Shown here piece after piece: positions 1 through 11,564 of a DNA stretch of 64,000 nt. The notes beneath the pieces are model-generated. The model saw nothing but the letters and a program-made list of their open reading frames with translations, was not told where the DNA came from and searched no databases. Source of the stretch: Plantago ovata (taxonomy: Eukaryota > Streptophyta > Magnoliopsida > Lamiales > Plantaginaceae); assembly GCA_028274465.1 (NCBI GenBank), contig CM051455.1:106018942-106082941 (forward strand), read 5' to 3'. The number at the start of each line of letters is the position of its first letter. Within the stretch, counting starts at the first letter, position 1. Position numbers and translations under genes: made by a program.

Positions 1-762
1 CTGAGCTATGATAAGAGAAGTAGTGCGTTTCATCACAGTAGCCAGTATTTTGATGATGTCAAGCGGACTCTCAGCAAGCAGGGCATCATCTTCTGCTTTG
101 CAGGCTTTGTGGACTTCCATCAGTGCCAAAATTCTTGGAGTAAAATCCTCCACATGTGGAAACGGCACTAAAGTCGGGGCTAAGGAATGTACTTTAAGCT
201 CAGTAGCGAATTGATCATCTCTGGTCAGCAAATGGCTTCTTATATCATCTCCTACATCATTTTCATCATGAGGAGGAGGAATTATAACCACTGTGGGTTC
301 AGCTTTCTTTGATTGATCATCTTCATTTGCTAAGAGATCTTCTTCGTCATCAGATTCATCAAGGCCAGCAACCTTGGTTCCTAAATCTGTAGCTTCATTC
401 CCTTTTGGTTGAGTGGTTGCGGATGGCAACGGTTCAGACTCAACAACTGGAGTTTCACCAGTTGTGACTTTTGATTGAGTAGTTGCTGAGGGCAACGTTT
501 GAGACTCAATAACTGGAGTTTCACCAGTAGTAAGTGGAAGGGAGGGGAGTTCCGTAGGCTTCACTCCTGAAGATTGAGCAATGTCCAGATTCTGCGTATG
601 CCTTGCATGAATTTGTAGATTGTTTTGAAGTGCTCTTTGATAATCTTCATCCAATTCTTCATCTTCAAGGTTTGGTTCAGTGACCTTGGCCTCGAGTAAA
701 GATAACTCGGCATCAGAAAGCTTGTTTTTGCCTAGATTCAATTCAGCGCGCTTTCTGGCGTA
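1..762 (-). pseudogene. Copia-A extra 3' gene, middle part of last exon
   Basis: The minus strand is open from 762 to 1 with no stop. It matches the Copia-B protein encoded at about 55800-56600, including acidic runs and the TTGETPV.ES..LPSATTQ repeat. Here there are two repeat copies, where Copia-B has three. The frame continues from 11565 once Athila-1 and one copy of its GCGTA target duplication are removed (E-Y-A-R-K-R reads across the junction). It is therefore a real coding segment interrupted by insertion, not decayed sequence. The protein's function is unknown; this part is acidic and probably disordered. The rest of the gene lies left of the window. Confidence 0.8.
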
Positions 763-1968
763 TGATGAACGGTTTAGAACTTGTCAGATTCTAGTTAATC
801 AAATAAATTTGTATTTAGCCAAAGACAATTCACAACTACAACGAAAACCGTAGTGTAGCAGTAAAATAACCTTGAGTGTCGATCTCTAAGGACTATAACT
901 AGCCTTATCTAATCTAGCTTAAACTATAAAATCAACAAACTACTTAGCAAAGGTTTTTCTTATCAGATAATGGAGGATGGTGATAGTATGATCATTCAAA
1001 GCATAGCAGGTTAATAATCATGCATGGAGTACCCAATTGTTTTGCATGGAGATCTTTGATCAATGAATTGTCCAATTGTGTTCGTTATAATTCAACACTA
1101 CGAAGATAGGGGTTTTAGATAGATCAAAGAAATAAAGCAATAACTTAAGGCCTAATGCGCGATATAGCCATTAGCATAATTATCAACCCTTCGCTAAGAA
1201 ATCATATACTATCACCAACAAGATGTTTAGCTACTCATAGATGTCATGCAATCAACAGAAATCATAGCAAGATTGAATGAAAAAATGTTGAAAGATAAAT
1301 AAATATAAATAGAAAAACTGTAAGATACAATGTTACCGAAGGTTGTCAATCTCCGAAGAATCGCGATCTTACAAGCTCCAAAACGCTAAGAAAAAGTATT
1401 TCCTAAGCTAAGAATCCCCAGAACATGCTCTGGAGAATTCCTACCTAAAACTTGTGAGAAAGGTGAGAGAAACGGTCTGGAAAAGTATGAAAAACGGAGA
1501 AAATTGAGCAACTATATATAGGCATTCGGCAGGTGTGGGACGAGTCGCCCCACACACCGGGCGATTCGCCTATTGTGGGGCGATTCGCCCCACGTCCAGG
1601 GCGACTCGCCCGGGAGGTTCTGTCGGCTGGAAACGCGTTTTCGACGCGTTTTTGGATTTCTTTTCCTTTCCGGACTCAGTTTTTGCCTTCTAGTGACCTT
1701 TTGCCCTTCAGACTCGACCCCTAGACTTCAAATCCTATCCGGAATCTTCTAGATACTCCAATTAGGCCTTCAGAACACCAATTCCTTGTCTACTTCAATA
1801 TAATTGCCCGGAAAACCTCGTTTTTCACTCAAAACCTGTAAAATACAAACTAAAGGGAAACGTGACACTATTCTAACAAAATGCACTAAAATATAGCTAA
1901 ATTAACATAGAGGATAGCTAAATTGGTGAAAAAAGACTCGAATGAATGTGTAAAATACACGTTCATCA
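763..1968 (-). repeat. Athila-1 3' LTR
   Basis: This 1,206-bp LTR pairs with 10362-11564. The two differ at scattered positions by a few per cent (for example AAAGACAATT against AAAGGCAATT near the left end), so the insertion is not very recent. In the element's sense direction a cluster of GGCGA-TCGCC palindromes (about 1535-1615) lies just upstream of a TATA-like ACTATATATAG at about 1511-1521. The last base at the far end of the other LTR is mutated from A to T. Confidence 0.9.
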
Positions 1969-1983
1969 AACTCCCCAAACTGA
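1969..1983 (-). other. Athila-1 polypurine tract
   Basis: On the minus strand this reads TCAGTTTGGGGAGTT and directly abuts the start of the 3' LTR, the expected place for the primer of plus-strand DNA synthesis. The same tract abuts the LTR of Athila-2 at 33726. Confidence 0.8.
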
Positions 1984-3649
1984 ACATTTGCTTGTCCTCA
2001 AGCAACTAAGCTAGACTCTAATGCAAAAAACAATGCAACACAAAAATGGAGTCTCATGCCAAATGAAATGAACTAATCTATTGAATCTATCAAAAACATA
2101 TGAACAAAAACCATACAAATCATAACATGAATATAGGTTGAAGAATGCCTCGATTGACTCATATACATTCACATAAGCACTTATGTCAAGACAAGATAGT
2201 CTCTCGTAACATTCTCTACCTGGACCTAGTGAGTGACGACGTAATGAAACATGTTAAAGTACGAATGGTTGTCCCGTGCCTATGAAACTGAGGACTTACT
2301 GCTGTTCACCAAGTTAAGACTTTTCCTCAAAGAGGTCGAACCAATACTGACTCTCATCAAACGAAGGAGGGTTCCCTAAAAAAGATAACACTCCCCTATT
2401 CTACCCATCTCTCAAGCAAAGCCTTAAGCTATTCACCACTTCCTGAATGGCAGGACGAGGGTGGTCTAGAACAGATGACACTCAAACAAACAAAAGATAA
2501 AAAATTACAACACGATTACGAACATTACAAGAATTGGAAAATGAGACACAACACTTTGCTAAACTGCTTTTTGGCTCTTTTTTTTTGGACCCTTCTTTGC
2601 TTTTTTGGGGTTTTTTCTTTTTTTTTTCTTTTCCAGTTCTTTTTTTCTTTTTTCTGGAATTTTCCTTTTTTTTTCAATTTCTTTTTTTAGCCAGCAGTAG
2701 CATAACGAAAAAGAAACAAAAATGACACACAAACGACCTCCCCAAACCTATTCGAAAGAATAGGTTGGAGTACAAAATTTACGAAAAAGAAAAATAAACT
2801 CACAACACACACTAAAAAATGAAAAAACAAGTCTAATGATAGCGTAACCCCCTCCCCAAACCTATTCGCAAGAATAGGTTGCAAACAACGGATCACACAA
2901 TCTCACACTACCTTCTTCCTAGGCATTTAGCAATCTCAAAGCAAGGTGAAGACTTGTTGCCTCTTAGGTACATAATTACTCGGGAAAACAACCATAGGAC
3001 CCTAACATGCATCATCCTTTTATAAAGGCCGTCGTGAACCGCAGTAGAGAAAACACCACTAAGTGATGTCGAGACTACCAACCTTAACTAAGTGAAATAC
3101 ATAAATGTGACAAGCCAAGCGAGAAAAACCTCAAACAAATTCATAGAGATGAAGCATATGATTATTGTCATAATTAGTTAATCTACCCAATAAAAAAGTT
3201 CAAAAAATTTGGCAATAAACTCCACATAAAACCTGCAAGACTATCCTAGGATGAATGTAGTGAATGCAACTAAAAACTAAGAAAGCGTTAAACGTGCAAA
3301 TGCAAATGCAAACAAAAAATTTCTCGAGTTTATCATAAGCAAGACAAGTATAGAAATAACCAGCGATAACCCCCCCTCCAAACCTGAACGTCGTCGCTCG
3401 TCCCGAACGTCGAAATTGGATTCAAGGTGAGAGCTGATACTTGTATAAGTGACCTATAATACTCAATCAAACTCGTGAGAAAATAAAACGGGTGATAAAC
3501 GAGGTAAAAAGATCGATAATTTAGCACAGTAGGAGAAAATCGGGTTCCCTCCGAAAATGCTAAATTATCATCTAGAGACCTATTTTATCACCAAGACATA
3601 CAAAAATATGAAAAACAACACAATGATATGCCCAAAACAACAAAACACA
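1984..3649. other. Non-coding 3' region of Athila-1
   Basis: This 1.7 kb lies between the end of integrase and the polypurine tract, where some Athila elements carry an envelope-like gene. I see no coding frame with composition or motifs of a gene. It holds a T-rich tract (about 2576-2690), two conserved hairpins (2745-2880), and blocks nearly identical to 33741-35100 of Athila-2. Short frames rich in Phe in the T tract are compositional. Conservation in two elements of different age suggests a structural or RNA role, or simply recent common descent. Confidence 0.7.
2745..2880. repeat. Pair of identical-stem hairpins in the Athila-1 3' region
   Basis: AACCTATTC pairs with GAATAGGTT across a 4-base loop at 2745-2766 (loop GAAA) and again at 2859-2880 (loop GCAA). 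The starts are 114 bp apart. Athila-2 has the same pair at 34503 and 34617 with loops GAAA and GGAA. Only the second loop base varies. Confidence 0.8.
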
Positions 3650-3841
3650 CTAACCTTTAGTAGAGGCGGTAAGGGTAAGCTCAAGGTGATCAACCTCCCT
3701 TTGATCACTAGATATCTCGAAGTATGGCTTCACTCGCTGGCCATTCACCTTGAAGGTATTGCCCGTCTTTTGGATCAAAGAGTTCTACAGCTCCATGGGG
3801 AGAAACTTTGATAATTTTGTACGGTCCATCCCAACGAGTAC
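3650..3841 (-). pseudogene. Athila-1 integrase C-terminus, cut off by a solo LTR
   Basis: The minus-strand reading gives the usual Ty3 integrase tail, with RWDGPY followed by a GNTFKVNGQRVKPY-type end and a stop at 3650-3652. An extra G in GACGGGCAATACC (about 3767-3775) shifts the frame within the tail. The sequence continues from 5161 once the solo LTR and one AGTAC copy are removed. This shows that the long pol gene extended to here before the insertion. Confidence 0.8.
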
Positions 3842-5155
3842 TGATGTAACCAAGTTCGTCAAACTCAATTAATCAAATAAATTTGTTATTTAGCCAAAGG
3901 CAATTCACAACTACAACGAAAACCGTAGTGTAGCAGTAGAATGACCTCGAGTGTCGTTCTCTAAGGACTATAACTAGCTTTATCTAATTTAATTAAAGAA
4001 TATAAAACAGCAGACTGTATAGCAAAGGTTTTTCTAACAGATAATGGAGATTGGTGATAGTATGGTCCTTCAAAGCATAACGGGTTAATAATCATGCGTA
4101 AATTCCTCGGTCTTGCATGGATATGTTTGATCTATTAATTGTCCTGTTGTAATTATCAAACACTACGAAGATAAAGATACTGATAGGTCAAACACTACTG
4201 TCCAATTGTGTTCCGTAATTATTCAACACTACGAATATATAAATATGCATAGGTCAACACTATGGTCCAATTGTGTGCAATAATTAATCAACATACGAAG
4301 ATATAGGTTCCGCTAGATCAAAGAAATAAAGCAATAACACGGAGTATAATGCGCGATATAGCCATTAGCATAATTATCAACCCTTCGCTAAGAATTCACA
4401 TACTATGACCAACGATAAGTTTAGCTACTCATAGTTGTCATGTAATCAACAGAAATCATAGAAGAAAACATGTTGAAATATATATAAAAATAAGTAGAAT
4501 AAACTGTAAGATACAATGTTACTGAAGGTTGTCAGTCTCCGAAGAATCGCGATCTTACAAGCTCCAAACTGCTATGAAAAAGTGTCTCCTAAGCTACGAA
4601 CCCCCAGAACAGGCTCTGGGAAGTTCCTACCTAAAACTACAGAGAAAGGTGAGAGAGAAGGTCTGGAAAAGTATGAATTTCGGAGAAAAACTGAGCAACT
4701 ATATATAGGCTTCGAATTTGTGTGGGGCGAAGGGCCCCACACACCGGGAGAGTTGCCTGGTGTAGGGCGATTTGCCCCACGTACCGAGCAATTCGCCCGG
4801 GAGCTTTTTTCGGGAAATTCCACGTTTTCGACGCGTTTTTGGATTTCTTCCCCTTTTCGGACTCGGTTTCTGACTTCTAGTGGCCTTCTAACCTCCAGAT
4901 TCGACCCCTAGACTCCAAATCCTATCCGGAAACCTTCAGATACTCCAAATAGGCTTCTGGAACACCAATTCCTTGTCAACTTCAATATAATTGCCCTGAA
5001 ATCCTCATTTTCCAACCAAAACCTGTAAAATAAAAACTAAAGGGAAACGTGACACTATTCTAATAAAATGCACTAAAATATAGCTAAATTATCATAGAGG
5101 ATAGCTAAAATAGGTGAAAAAGACTCAAATGAAAGTGTAAAATACACATTCATCA
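3842..5155 (-). repeat. Solo Athila-type LTR inside Athila-1
   Basis: A single 1,314-bp LTR, flanked by the target duplication AGTAC at 3837-3841 and 5156-5160, with no internal domain. It starts TGATG and ends CATTCATCA, and it shares the conserved strip TAGCCAAAGGCAATTCACAA with the other Athila LTRs here. It has a GC-rich cluster (about 4724-4800) beside ACTATATATAGG. It contains a short duplicated block with alternating 'ACTACGAA' phrases at 4160-4300. Solo LTRs usually arise by recombination between the two LTRs of a full element. It lies within the integrase gene. Confidence 0.9.
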
Positions 5156-6287
5156 AGTACGGAGCTTTCCAGGAAATAGTCGAAGGCGAGAATTAAATAC
5201 CAAAGCTTTTTGCCCAGGAATCAGTTCCTTACGTACTATACCACGATCATGATACTTCTTAGTACGTTCCTTGTAGATATTTGCATTTTCATAAGCACCT
5301 AGTCGTAATTCATCAAGCTCATCTAGTTGCAACAATCGTTCCTCGCCAGCTTTTCCCATATCAAGATTGAGTTCTTTTATAGCCCAATATGCCTTGTGTT
5401 CTAGTTCTACGGGAAGATGACATGCTTTCCCATACACAAGTCTGTATGGAGTGGTTCCAATCACCGTAGCTAGTCCTGTATGCCCAAAGTGCATCATTCA
5501 ATTTTCCTGCCCAATCATTCCTACTAGGCTTCACTACTCGCTCCAGGATCTTCTTAATTTGACGGTTGCTAACTTCGACTTGGCCCGATGTCTGTGGATG
5601 ATATGGCGTAGCGACACTATGGTGGACACCGTATCACTTAAGAAGGGAGGCAAAGGTTCTATTGACGAAGTGTGACCCTCCATCACTGATGATTGTCCGA
5701 GGCCACCCAAATCTAAAGAATATTACTTCCTTCAAGAACTTCATAACAACTGCGCCGTCATTTGTTTTTGTAGGAATTGCCTCCACCCATTTAGTCACAT
5801 AATCCACCGCAACAAGAATGTATCCATACCCTCCACTTGATGGAAATGGTCCCATGAAATCAATGCCCCATACGTCGAAAGGTTCGACCACTAGATTCCC
5901 TTGAAGAGGTATTTCGTCTTTCTTGCTAATATTACCACCTCGTTGACATGGGTCACAATTCTTCACAAAAATTCGAGCATCTAGGTATATTGTTGGCCAG
6001 AAAAATCCTGCTTGCAGTACTTTGCGAGCTGTTTTCAAGCCACTATAGTGTCCTCCACAATTAAGCTCATGGCAATGACTCAACACACTTTGTTGCTCTT
6101 CTTGTGGCACGCATCTCCTTAGAATATCATCAACTCCGTTTTCGAATAGATGCGGATCATCCCATATGTAAGTCCTGCAACACTTGGCAAGAGCTCTCTT
6201 GTCGGAGGCTGAAAAGTTAGTGGGGCAAATATTCATAGCCAAATAGTTTACAATATCAGCATACCAAGGCTCTTCATTAGCCTTCAT
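5156..6287 (-). pseudogene. Athila-1 integrase (zinc finger and catalytic core), broken
   Basis: On the minus strand, residues matching an HHCC zinc-binding domain ([13 protein letters not shown] to CDPCQRGG) are followed by the core. The first catalytic Asp is in [10 protein letters not shown] and the second in [10 protein letters not shown] stop follows FASLLK at about 5631-5633. The frame then continues through [19 protein letters not shown] with the catalytic Glu. A frameshift near 5465 moves the reading to the segment ending at [12 protein letters not shown], where the solo LTR is inserted. The enzyme would join element DNA to the chromosome. With a stop, a frameshift and an insertion it cannot be made intact. 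Confidence 0.85.
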
Positions 6288-7657
6288 TAAGTGCTCATCA
6301 GGGAGGTCCTCATTGATGGTATCGAATCAACACGGATATTTGGTATTCTAGACAAATTATCAGCTACTAAATTCTCCGTACCAGCTGTATCCACTATGGT
6401 CAAATCAAAGTCTTGCAGCAAAACGACCCAACGGATTAACCTAGGCTTAGAATCTTGCTTAGCTATCAAATGTCTCAAAGCAGCATGATCAGTATGGACA
6501 TTCACAGGATGACCAATTAAATAAGACCTAAACTTTTGTAAAGCAAAGACAACAGCTAAAATTTCCTTTTCAGTAGTTGTATAAGTAACTTGCGCGGAGT
6601 CTAGAGTCTTACTAACATAATAAATCACACGATACTGCTTATCAACTTTTTGGCATAAAACAACACCCATAGCAAAATTCGAAGCATCACACATAATCTC
6701 AAAAGGAAGATTCCAGTCGGGTGGCACAACAATGGGAGCAGAGACAAGCTTTTCCTTAAGGGTATTAAAAGCAACTAAGCACTCACTAGAAAAATGGAAA
6801 ACCACATCCTTTGCAAGCAAGCTACTTAAAGGTTTAACAATTTTCGAAAAATCCTTAATAAACCTCCTATGAAACCCTACATGACCAACAAAACACTGCA
6901 ATTCTTTCACACAAGTAGGTGGGGGAAGTTTTTCAATGATTTCGATCTTAGCCTTGTCTACCTCAATACCTCTTTCAGAAACTATATGTCCTAGAACAAT
7001 GCCTTCCCTAACCATGTAATGACTTTTCTCCCAGCTTAAGGTCAAATTGCATTCAATGCACCTTTTCAGAACAAGGTCTAATCTTTGCAAGCATTCATCA
7101 AACGAATCACCAAAAAGGGAAAAATCATCCGTGAAAACTTCAACACATTTAGTTACCATATCAGAGAAAACATAAAGCATGCACCTTTGGAAAGTGGCGG
7201 GAGCGTTGCATAGCCCAAACGACATCTTCCTATAGGCAAACGTTCCGAATGGGCAAGTGAATGTCGTCTTCTCCTGATCCTCCGGTGCAATCGGAATCTG
7301 GTAGAAACCTGATAAACCATCAAGAAAACAATAGAATTTCCGCCCCGCAAGGCGGTTTAGCATGTCATCTATAAATGGCAAATGGAAGTGGTCTTTCTTA
7401 GTGGCGGCATTTAATCTTCTATAGTCAATGCACATCCGCCATCCAGTGGTCATCCTAATAGGTACTAACTCTCCCTTCTCATTCTCTTCCACCGTGACTC
7501 CTGATTTCTTAGGAACTACATGAACCGGGCTCACCCATCGACTATCAGGATTGGGGTAAATCATATCGGCATCTAGCAACTTGATCACTTCTTTCTTTAC
7601 CACCTCTTGCATGGCCGGATTTATCCTACGCTGAGGTTGCCTAACCGGTTTGGCATC
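6287..7657 (-). pseudogene. Athila-1 reverse transcriptase and RNase H
   Basis: This is one long minus-strand frame from the RT fingers ([15 protein letters not shown]) through the palm to RNase H ([13 protein letters not shown], then [14 protein letters not shown] and [10 protein letters not shown]). The catalytic box normally reads F-M-D-D in this family; here it is [10 protein letters not shown] at about 7107-7136, keeping both Asp residues but changing the second position. The frame is closed upstream by a stop at 7655-7657, within what should be a continuous polyprotein. RT and RNase H copy the element RNA into DNA inside particles. Confidence 0.9.
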
Positions 7658-7927
7658 TTATTCTAGACTGATGTTGTGCACACACCGAGTAGGGCTAATT
7701 CCTTTGATATCACTAATACCCCATCCTATAGCTGCAGAACTTGCTTTCAAAACTTCAATTAACCCATTTTCTTCATCGTTGGAGAGATGTGAGGAGACAA
7801 TCACAGGCTTCTTCTGATTTTCTCCTAAGTAGACATACTTGAGGTGCGCAGGAAGTGGCTTTAATTCTAAGATAGGCTCTTCAGGAAATTTACTTTCTTC
7901 CTCTTCTTCATCCAAAGGTTCAAGCAC
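7658..7927 (-). pseudogene. Athila-1 protease-RT linker
   Basis: This 89-codon open stretch lies between two in-frame stops. It is acidic at the start ([14 protein letters not shown]) and then carries the [21 protein letters not shown] segment that precedes RT in Athila-like polyproteins. The matching region of Athila-C (about 61260-61550) is open without these stops, so the stops are damage. Confidence 0.8.
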
Positions 7928-9007
7928 TTATTCTCCTACGGGAATTTCTGGGGTGCTATCCATCATTTCAACGAGTTCCCTTGCTTCTTCGGTCATGTAG
8001 CATGTCTCAATCTGCATGGTTAGTGCCTCCTCAAGTGGCTCACGATTATCATAGCAATGATGGAATTCGGAAATCATGGAATCATAGCAATCGACAAAAT
8101 TTAACTCTTGCACGACTTCCTTATCTCCGATGCTACATCCTACCAATTCAATCTTCTCACCCGTTACCTCCATGGTTATTTTCTTACCCTTAAGTTCAAG
8201 GCATGTGTTGGTAGTTGCCATGAATGGTCTCCCAAGTAGTACTACGTGCTCGCGAATATGGCTCTTTCCTTCGTCTGCAGATTTCATTACTACAAAATCA
8301 GCTGGAATTATCAATTTGTCCACCTTCACAAGGATATCCTCTATTATCCTGACTGGCCTCTTCACACTTTGGTCCGCCATTTGGACGACCATATCAGTTG
8401 GTGTCAATTCTCCGAGATCCAGGGCCTTGTATACCGAATAGGGCATTAAGTTAATGCTAGCCCCTAAGTCAAGCATTACCTTCGTGGTCCGACCATTCCC
8501 CAAAGCGATGTTGATGATGAAACTTCCAGGATCTTTCTTCTTCACAGGTAATCCGACAATTGAGTTGACCGTTTCAACCCCATTTACTTCCTTTCCTGAA
8601 GTAACCCTTTTGTTCTTTATCTCACGAAAGAATTTCGTATAAGCCGGAATGTTTTGGATTAACTCCAAGAGAGGCACATTGACTTCAACCTTTGATAGGC
8701 GTTGGAATAGAGGTGACTCTTGAATATCGTTCTTGGCTGGCTTGATCCAACTTGGGAATGGTACATGTGGTTTCGGGGGTACATATGGATTAGAAGATTT
8801 GTGAAGTACCGCTGGCGTAGGAGTTCCTACTTCGACTTCATCATCACCCATGTCTTCTACAGATGGTCTGGGTTCATCATCCTTCTCTGGAACTTCTTGA
8901 GGTTCTTTGGAACTTTCGCTAACCTCTTGTTCTGTGCTTGGTCCTGCATTTTCGGTCCTAGTAGATTCAACACGTTTAGGACGTACGAAGTTAGGAATTT
9001 TGGTCAT
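7928..9007 (-). pseudogene. Athila-1 protease region
   Basis: The minus-strand frame starts at ATG 9007 (MTKIPNFVRPK). It has a Ser/Glu-rich segment, the KVEVNVPLLELIQ segment, and a retropepsin-like domain with MLDLGASINLMP (in place of the usual D-T/S-G) and the later VVLLGRPFMATT. It ends at a stop at 7928. Proteases of this family cut the gag-pol precursor. The D-L-G-A form also occurs in Athila-C, so it may be normal for this family. Seven to eight codons upstream is the TGA that separates it from gag. Confidence 0.85.
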
Positions 9008-9013
9008 CTTTCC

Positions 9014-10166
9014 TCAACGGAGTAGTAGATTCACTTCTTCGTACTCATTTTCCTCGGTTGTAACAGTTGGAAGTGGCTCGGGATCAGCCTCAGGTGTCAA
9101 AACGGGGGAACTGGGGTCGTCCAGTTCCCTGGAGCTGGGGGCGATTCGCCCCCTACCTCGGGCGAGTCGCCTGGGGAGGGCCGAGTCGCCCGAAACTCTC
9201 TGTCTGTGGGGGGCGATTCGCCCCCCACACCGGGCGGTTCGCCCCCCACTTCCAGGGGGCGTCTTCGACTGCTTTTCCGCACCTTTCACACTTCAACAGG
9301 CTAAGCTCCTTGATAAGTTGCTCAGTTACTTCGACCGCTTCAAAAGCCTTTTCGATGCGAAGATTGTTTTCAGCTTGCCCTGCGTGTGCTATCTCGAAAA
9401 CACTCTCAATGGCCTTAATCCCTGCGTAAAACGCAAGTTCTTCCTCTTCACTGATATATTCGTCTTCAGAATATCCTTCGTGTAACCCGTCAGTTTCGCC
9501 CCGATTTGAATTTACGTTGGTGACTTGACTCGATATTATCTTCTCAGATTGTGCAGATCCATTGGCGTACTTTTGAAAGACCTTCTCTGCCTCTTCAACT
9601 GTACATTCTTCTAATCCTCCGCACATCCCATCCACTTGAAGCCTAACATCATCACGTAAACCACCAACAAAATACTTAATCAGCTCCCTGTCGTCGAAAC
9701 GGTGATGAGGGCACTCACGTTTATACAGCTCAAAACGTTCATAGGTGTCACAGAACCGCTCACACTCTCCTTGCTTGAAGTGTTCGATCCGACTCCGCAA
9801 GGCAATTGTCTCATGGTAAGGCATGAAACGCGCCAAGAACTCCTCTACTACTTGGCTCCAGGTCCTCAGTGATTCTGGTGCTAATCTTGCTATCCAAATC
9901 CTCGGTTCAAATCCCAGAGCAAAAGAAAATAATTTCCTGCATAATTGGTCCTCGGTGAACCCCTTTGCTGGAACTTTTGCTATTTCTTCCTCATAGGACC
10001 TGATGAAGCTTAACGGATTCATCCCCACTCCATCTTCGAACCTCGGTATCCTTCTTACTACAGAACTCGTTACCTCATACCCCGATAACTCTTCTTCCAA
10101 GTATATAGCTGACCCTTTCTTCACTTGCGAAAACGTAGGTGTTAAGCGAGCTTTTAAGGTCGTCAT
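9014..10166 (-). pseudogene. Athila-1 gag
   Basis: The first ATG of the conserved frame is at 10166 (MTTLKARLTP). An upstream reading from 10196 would need a TTG start. The core holds the Ty3 gag block (FTEDQLCRKLFSFAL, then W.QVVEEFLARFMPYHE and HFKQGECERFCDTYERF) that packs genomic RNA. The C-terminus runs through a GC-rich repeat of the GGCGA-TCGCC palindrome, encoding WGANRP-like units. A frameshift lies inside this repeat (about 9153-9289). The last part, DDPSSPV to VNLLLR, ends at the TGA 9014-9016. I see no CCHC knuckle. Confidence 0.85.
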
Positions 10167-10340
10167 ACCTGGAAATCTGGAACAGGAGTAACTCAAAACT
10201 AAAATACAGTCTCGTTAGAAATCTCAAAAATCAAGAAAATATCTGGAAATCACTATGAAAACGAAAAAGACTAACACTACTAAGACTAGGAATTGAATGC
10301 TGAAAATATAAAAAAGCTAAACAGAAAAAAAGGAGTATAG

Positions 10341-10358
10341 TCCCCGGCAACGGTGCCA
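10341..10358 (-). other. Athila-1 primer-binding site (tRNA-Asp type)
   Basis: On the minus strand this reads TGGCACCGTTGCCGGGGA, three bases from the 5' LTR end. It matches the complement of the plant tRNA-Asp 3' end with one change (A for G), compared with TGGCGCC in Athila-C. Confidence 0.85.
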
Positions 10359-10361
10359 ATT

Positions 10362-11564
10362 TGATGAACGGTTTAGAACTTGTCAGATTCTAGTTAATCA
10401 AATAAATTTGTATTTAGCCAAAGGCAATTCACAACTACAACGAAAACCGTTGTGTAGCAGTAAAATAACCTCGAGTGTCGATCTCTAAGGACTATAACTA
10501 GCTTTATCTAATCTATCTTAAACTATAAAATCAACAAACTACTTAGCAAAGGTTTTTCTTATCAGATAATGGAGGATGGTGATAGTATGATCATTCAAAG
10601 CATAACAAGTTAATAATCATGCATGGAGTACCCAATTGTTTTGCATGGAGATCTTTGATCAATGAATTGTCCAATTGTGTTCGTTATAATTCAACACTAC
10701 GAAGATAGAGGTTTTAGATAGATCAAAGAAATAAAGCGATAACTTAAGGCCTAATACGCGATATAGCCATTAGCATAATTATCAACCCTTCGCTAAGAAA
10801 TCACATACTATCACCAACGAGAAGTTTAGCTACTCATAGATGTTATGCAATCAACAGAAATCATAGCAAGATTGAATAAAAACATGTTGAAAGATAAATA
10901 AATATAAATAGAAAAACTGTAAGATACAATGTTACCGAAGGTTGTCAATCTCCGAAGAATCACGACACTACAAGCTCCAAAACGCTAAGAAAAAGTATCT
11001 CCTAAGCTAAGAATCCCCAGAACAGGCTCTGGAGAATTCCTACCTAAAACTAGTGAGAAAGGTGAGAGAAAAGGTCTGGAAAAGTATGAAAACGGAGAAA
11101 ACTGAGCAACTATATAGGCATTCGGCAGGTGTGGGGCGAATCGCCCCACACACCGGGCGATTCGCCTGGTGTGGGGCGATTTGCCCCACGTCCCAGGTGA
11201 CTCGGCCGGGAGGTTCTGTCGGCTGGAAACGCGTTTTCGACGCGTTTTTGGATTTCTTTTCCTTTCCGGACTCAGTTTTTGCCTTCTAGTGATCTTTTAG
11301 CCTTCAAACTCGACCCCAAGACTTCAAATCCTATCCTGAATCTTCTAGATACTCCAATTAGGCCTTCAGAATACCAATTCCTTGTATACTTCAATATGAT
11401 TGCCCGGAAAACCTTATTTTTCACTCATAACATGTAAAATACAAACTAAAGGGAAACGTGACACTATTCTAACAAAATGCACTAAAATATAGCTAAATTA
11501 ACATAGAGGATAGCTAAATTGGTGAAAAAAGACTCGAATGAAAGTGTAAAATACACGTTCATCT
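10362..11564 (-). repeat. Athila-1 5' LTR
   Basis: This is the 1,203-bp partner of 763-1968. In sense direction a GGCGA-TCGCC cluster (about 11130-11210) is followed by a TATA-like CTATATAG at 11111-11118, then the transcribed region. It ends next to the GCGTA duplication at 11565. Confidence 0.9.

Larger units (their letters stand above)
763..11564 (-). mobile_element. Athila-1: Athila-like Ty3 retrotransposon with both LTRs
   Basis: It is bounded by LTRs of about 1.2 kb beginning TGATGAACG and flanked by the 5-bp duplication GCGTA (758-762 and 11565-11569). On the minus strand the order is LTR, tRNA-Asp-type primer site, gag, protease, RT, RNase H, integrase, a 1.7-kb non-coding 3' region, polypurine tract and LTR. 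The order RT-RNase H-integrase is that of Ty3. The primer site and the protease sequence DLGASINLMP point to the Athila group. The pol frame has several stops and frameshifts and a solo LTR inserted at 3842-5155, so the copy is inactive. It interrupts the extra gene of Copia-A. Confidence 0.92.

Noticed and set aside
2475..2725. A small membrane protein rich in Phe
   Set aside because: It is the translation of a T-rich tract in the Athila 3' region. Athila-2 has the tract with length changes that destroy the frame.
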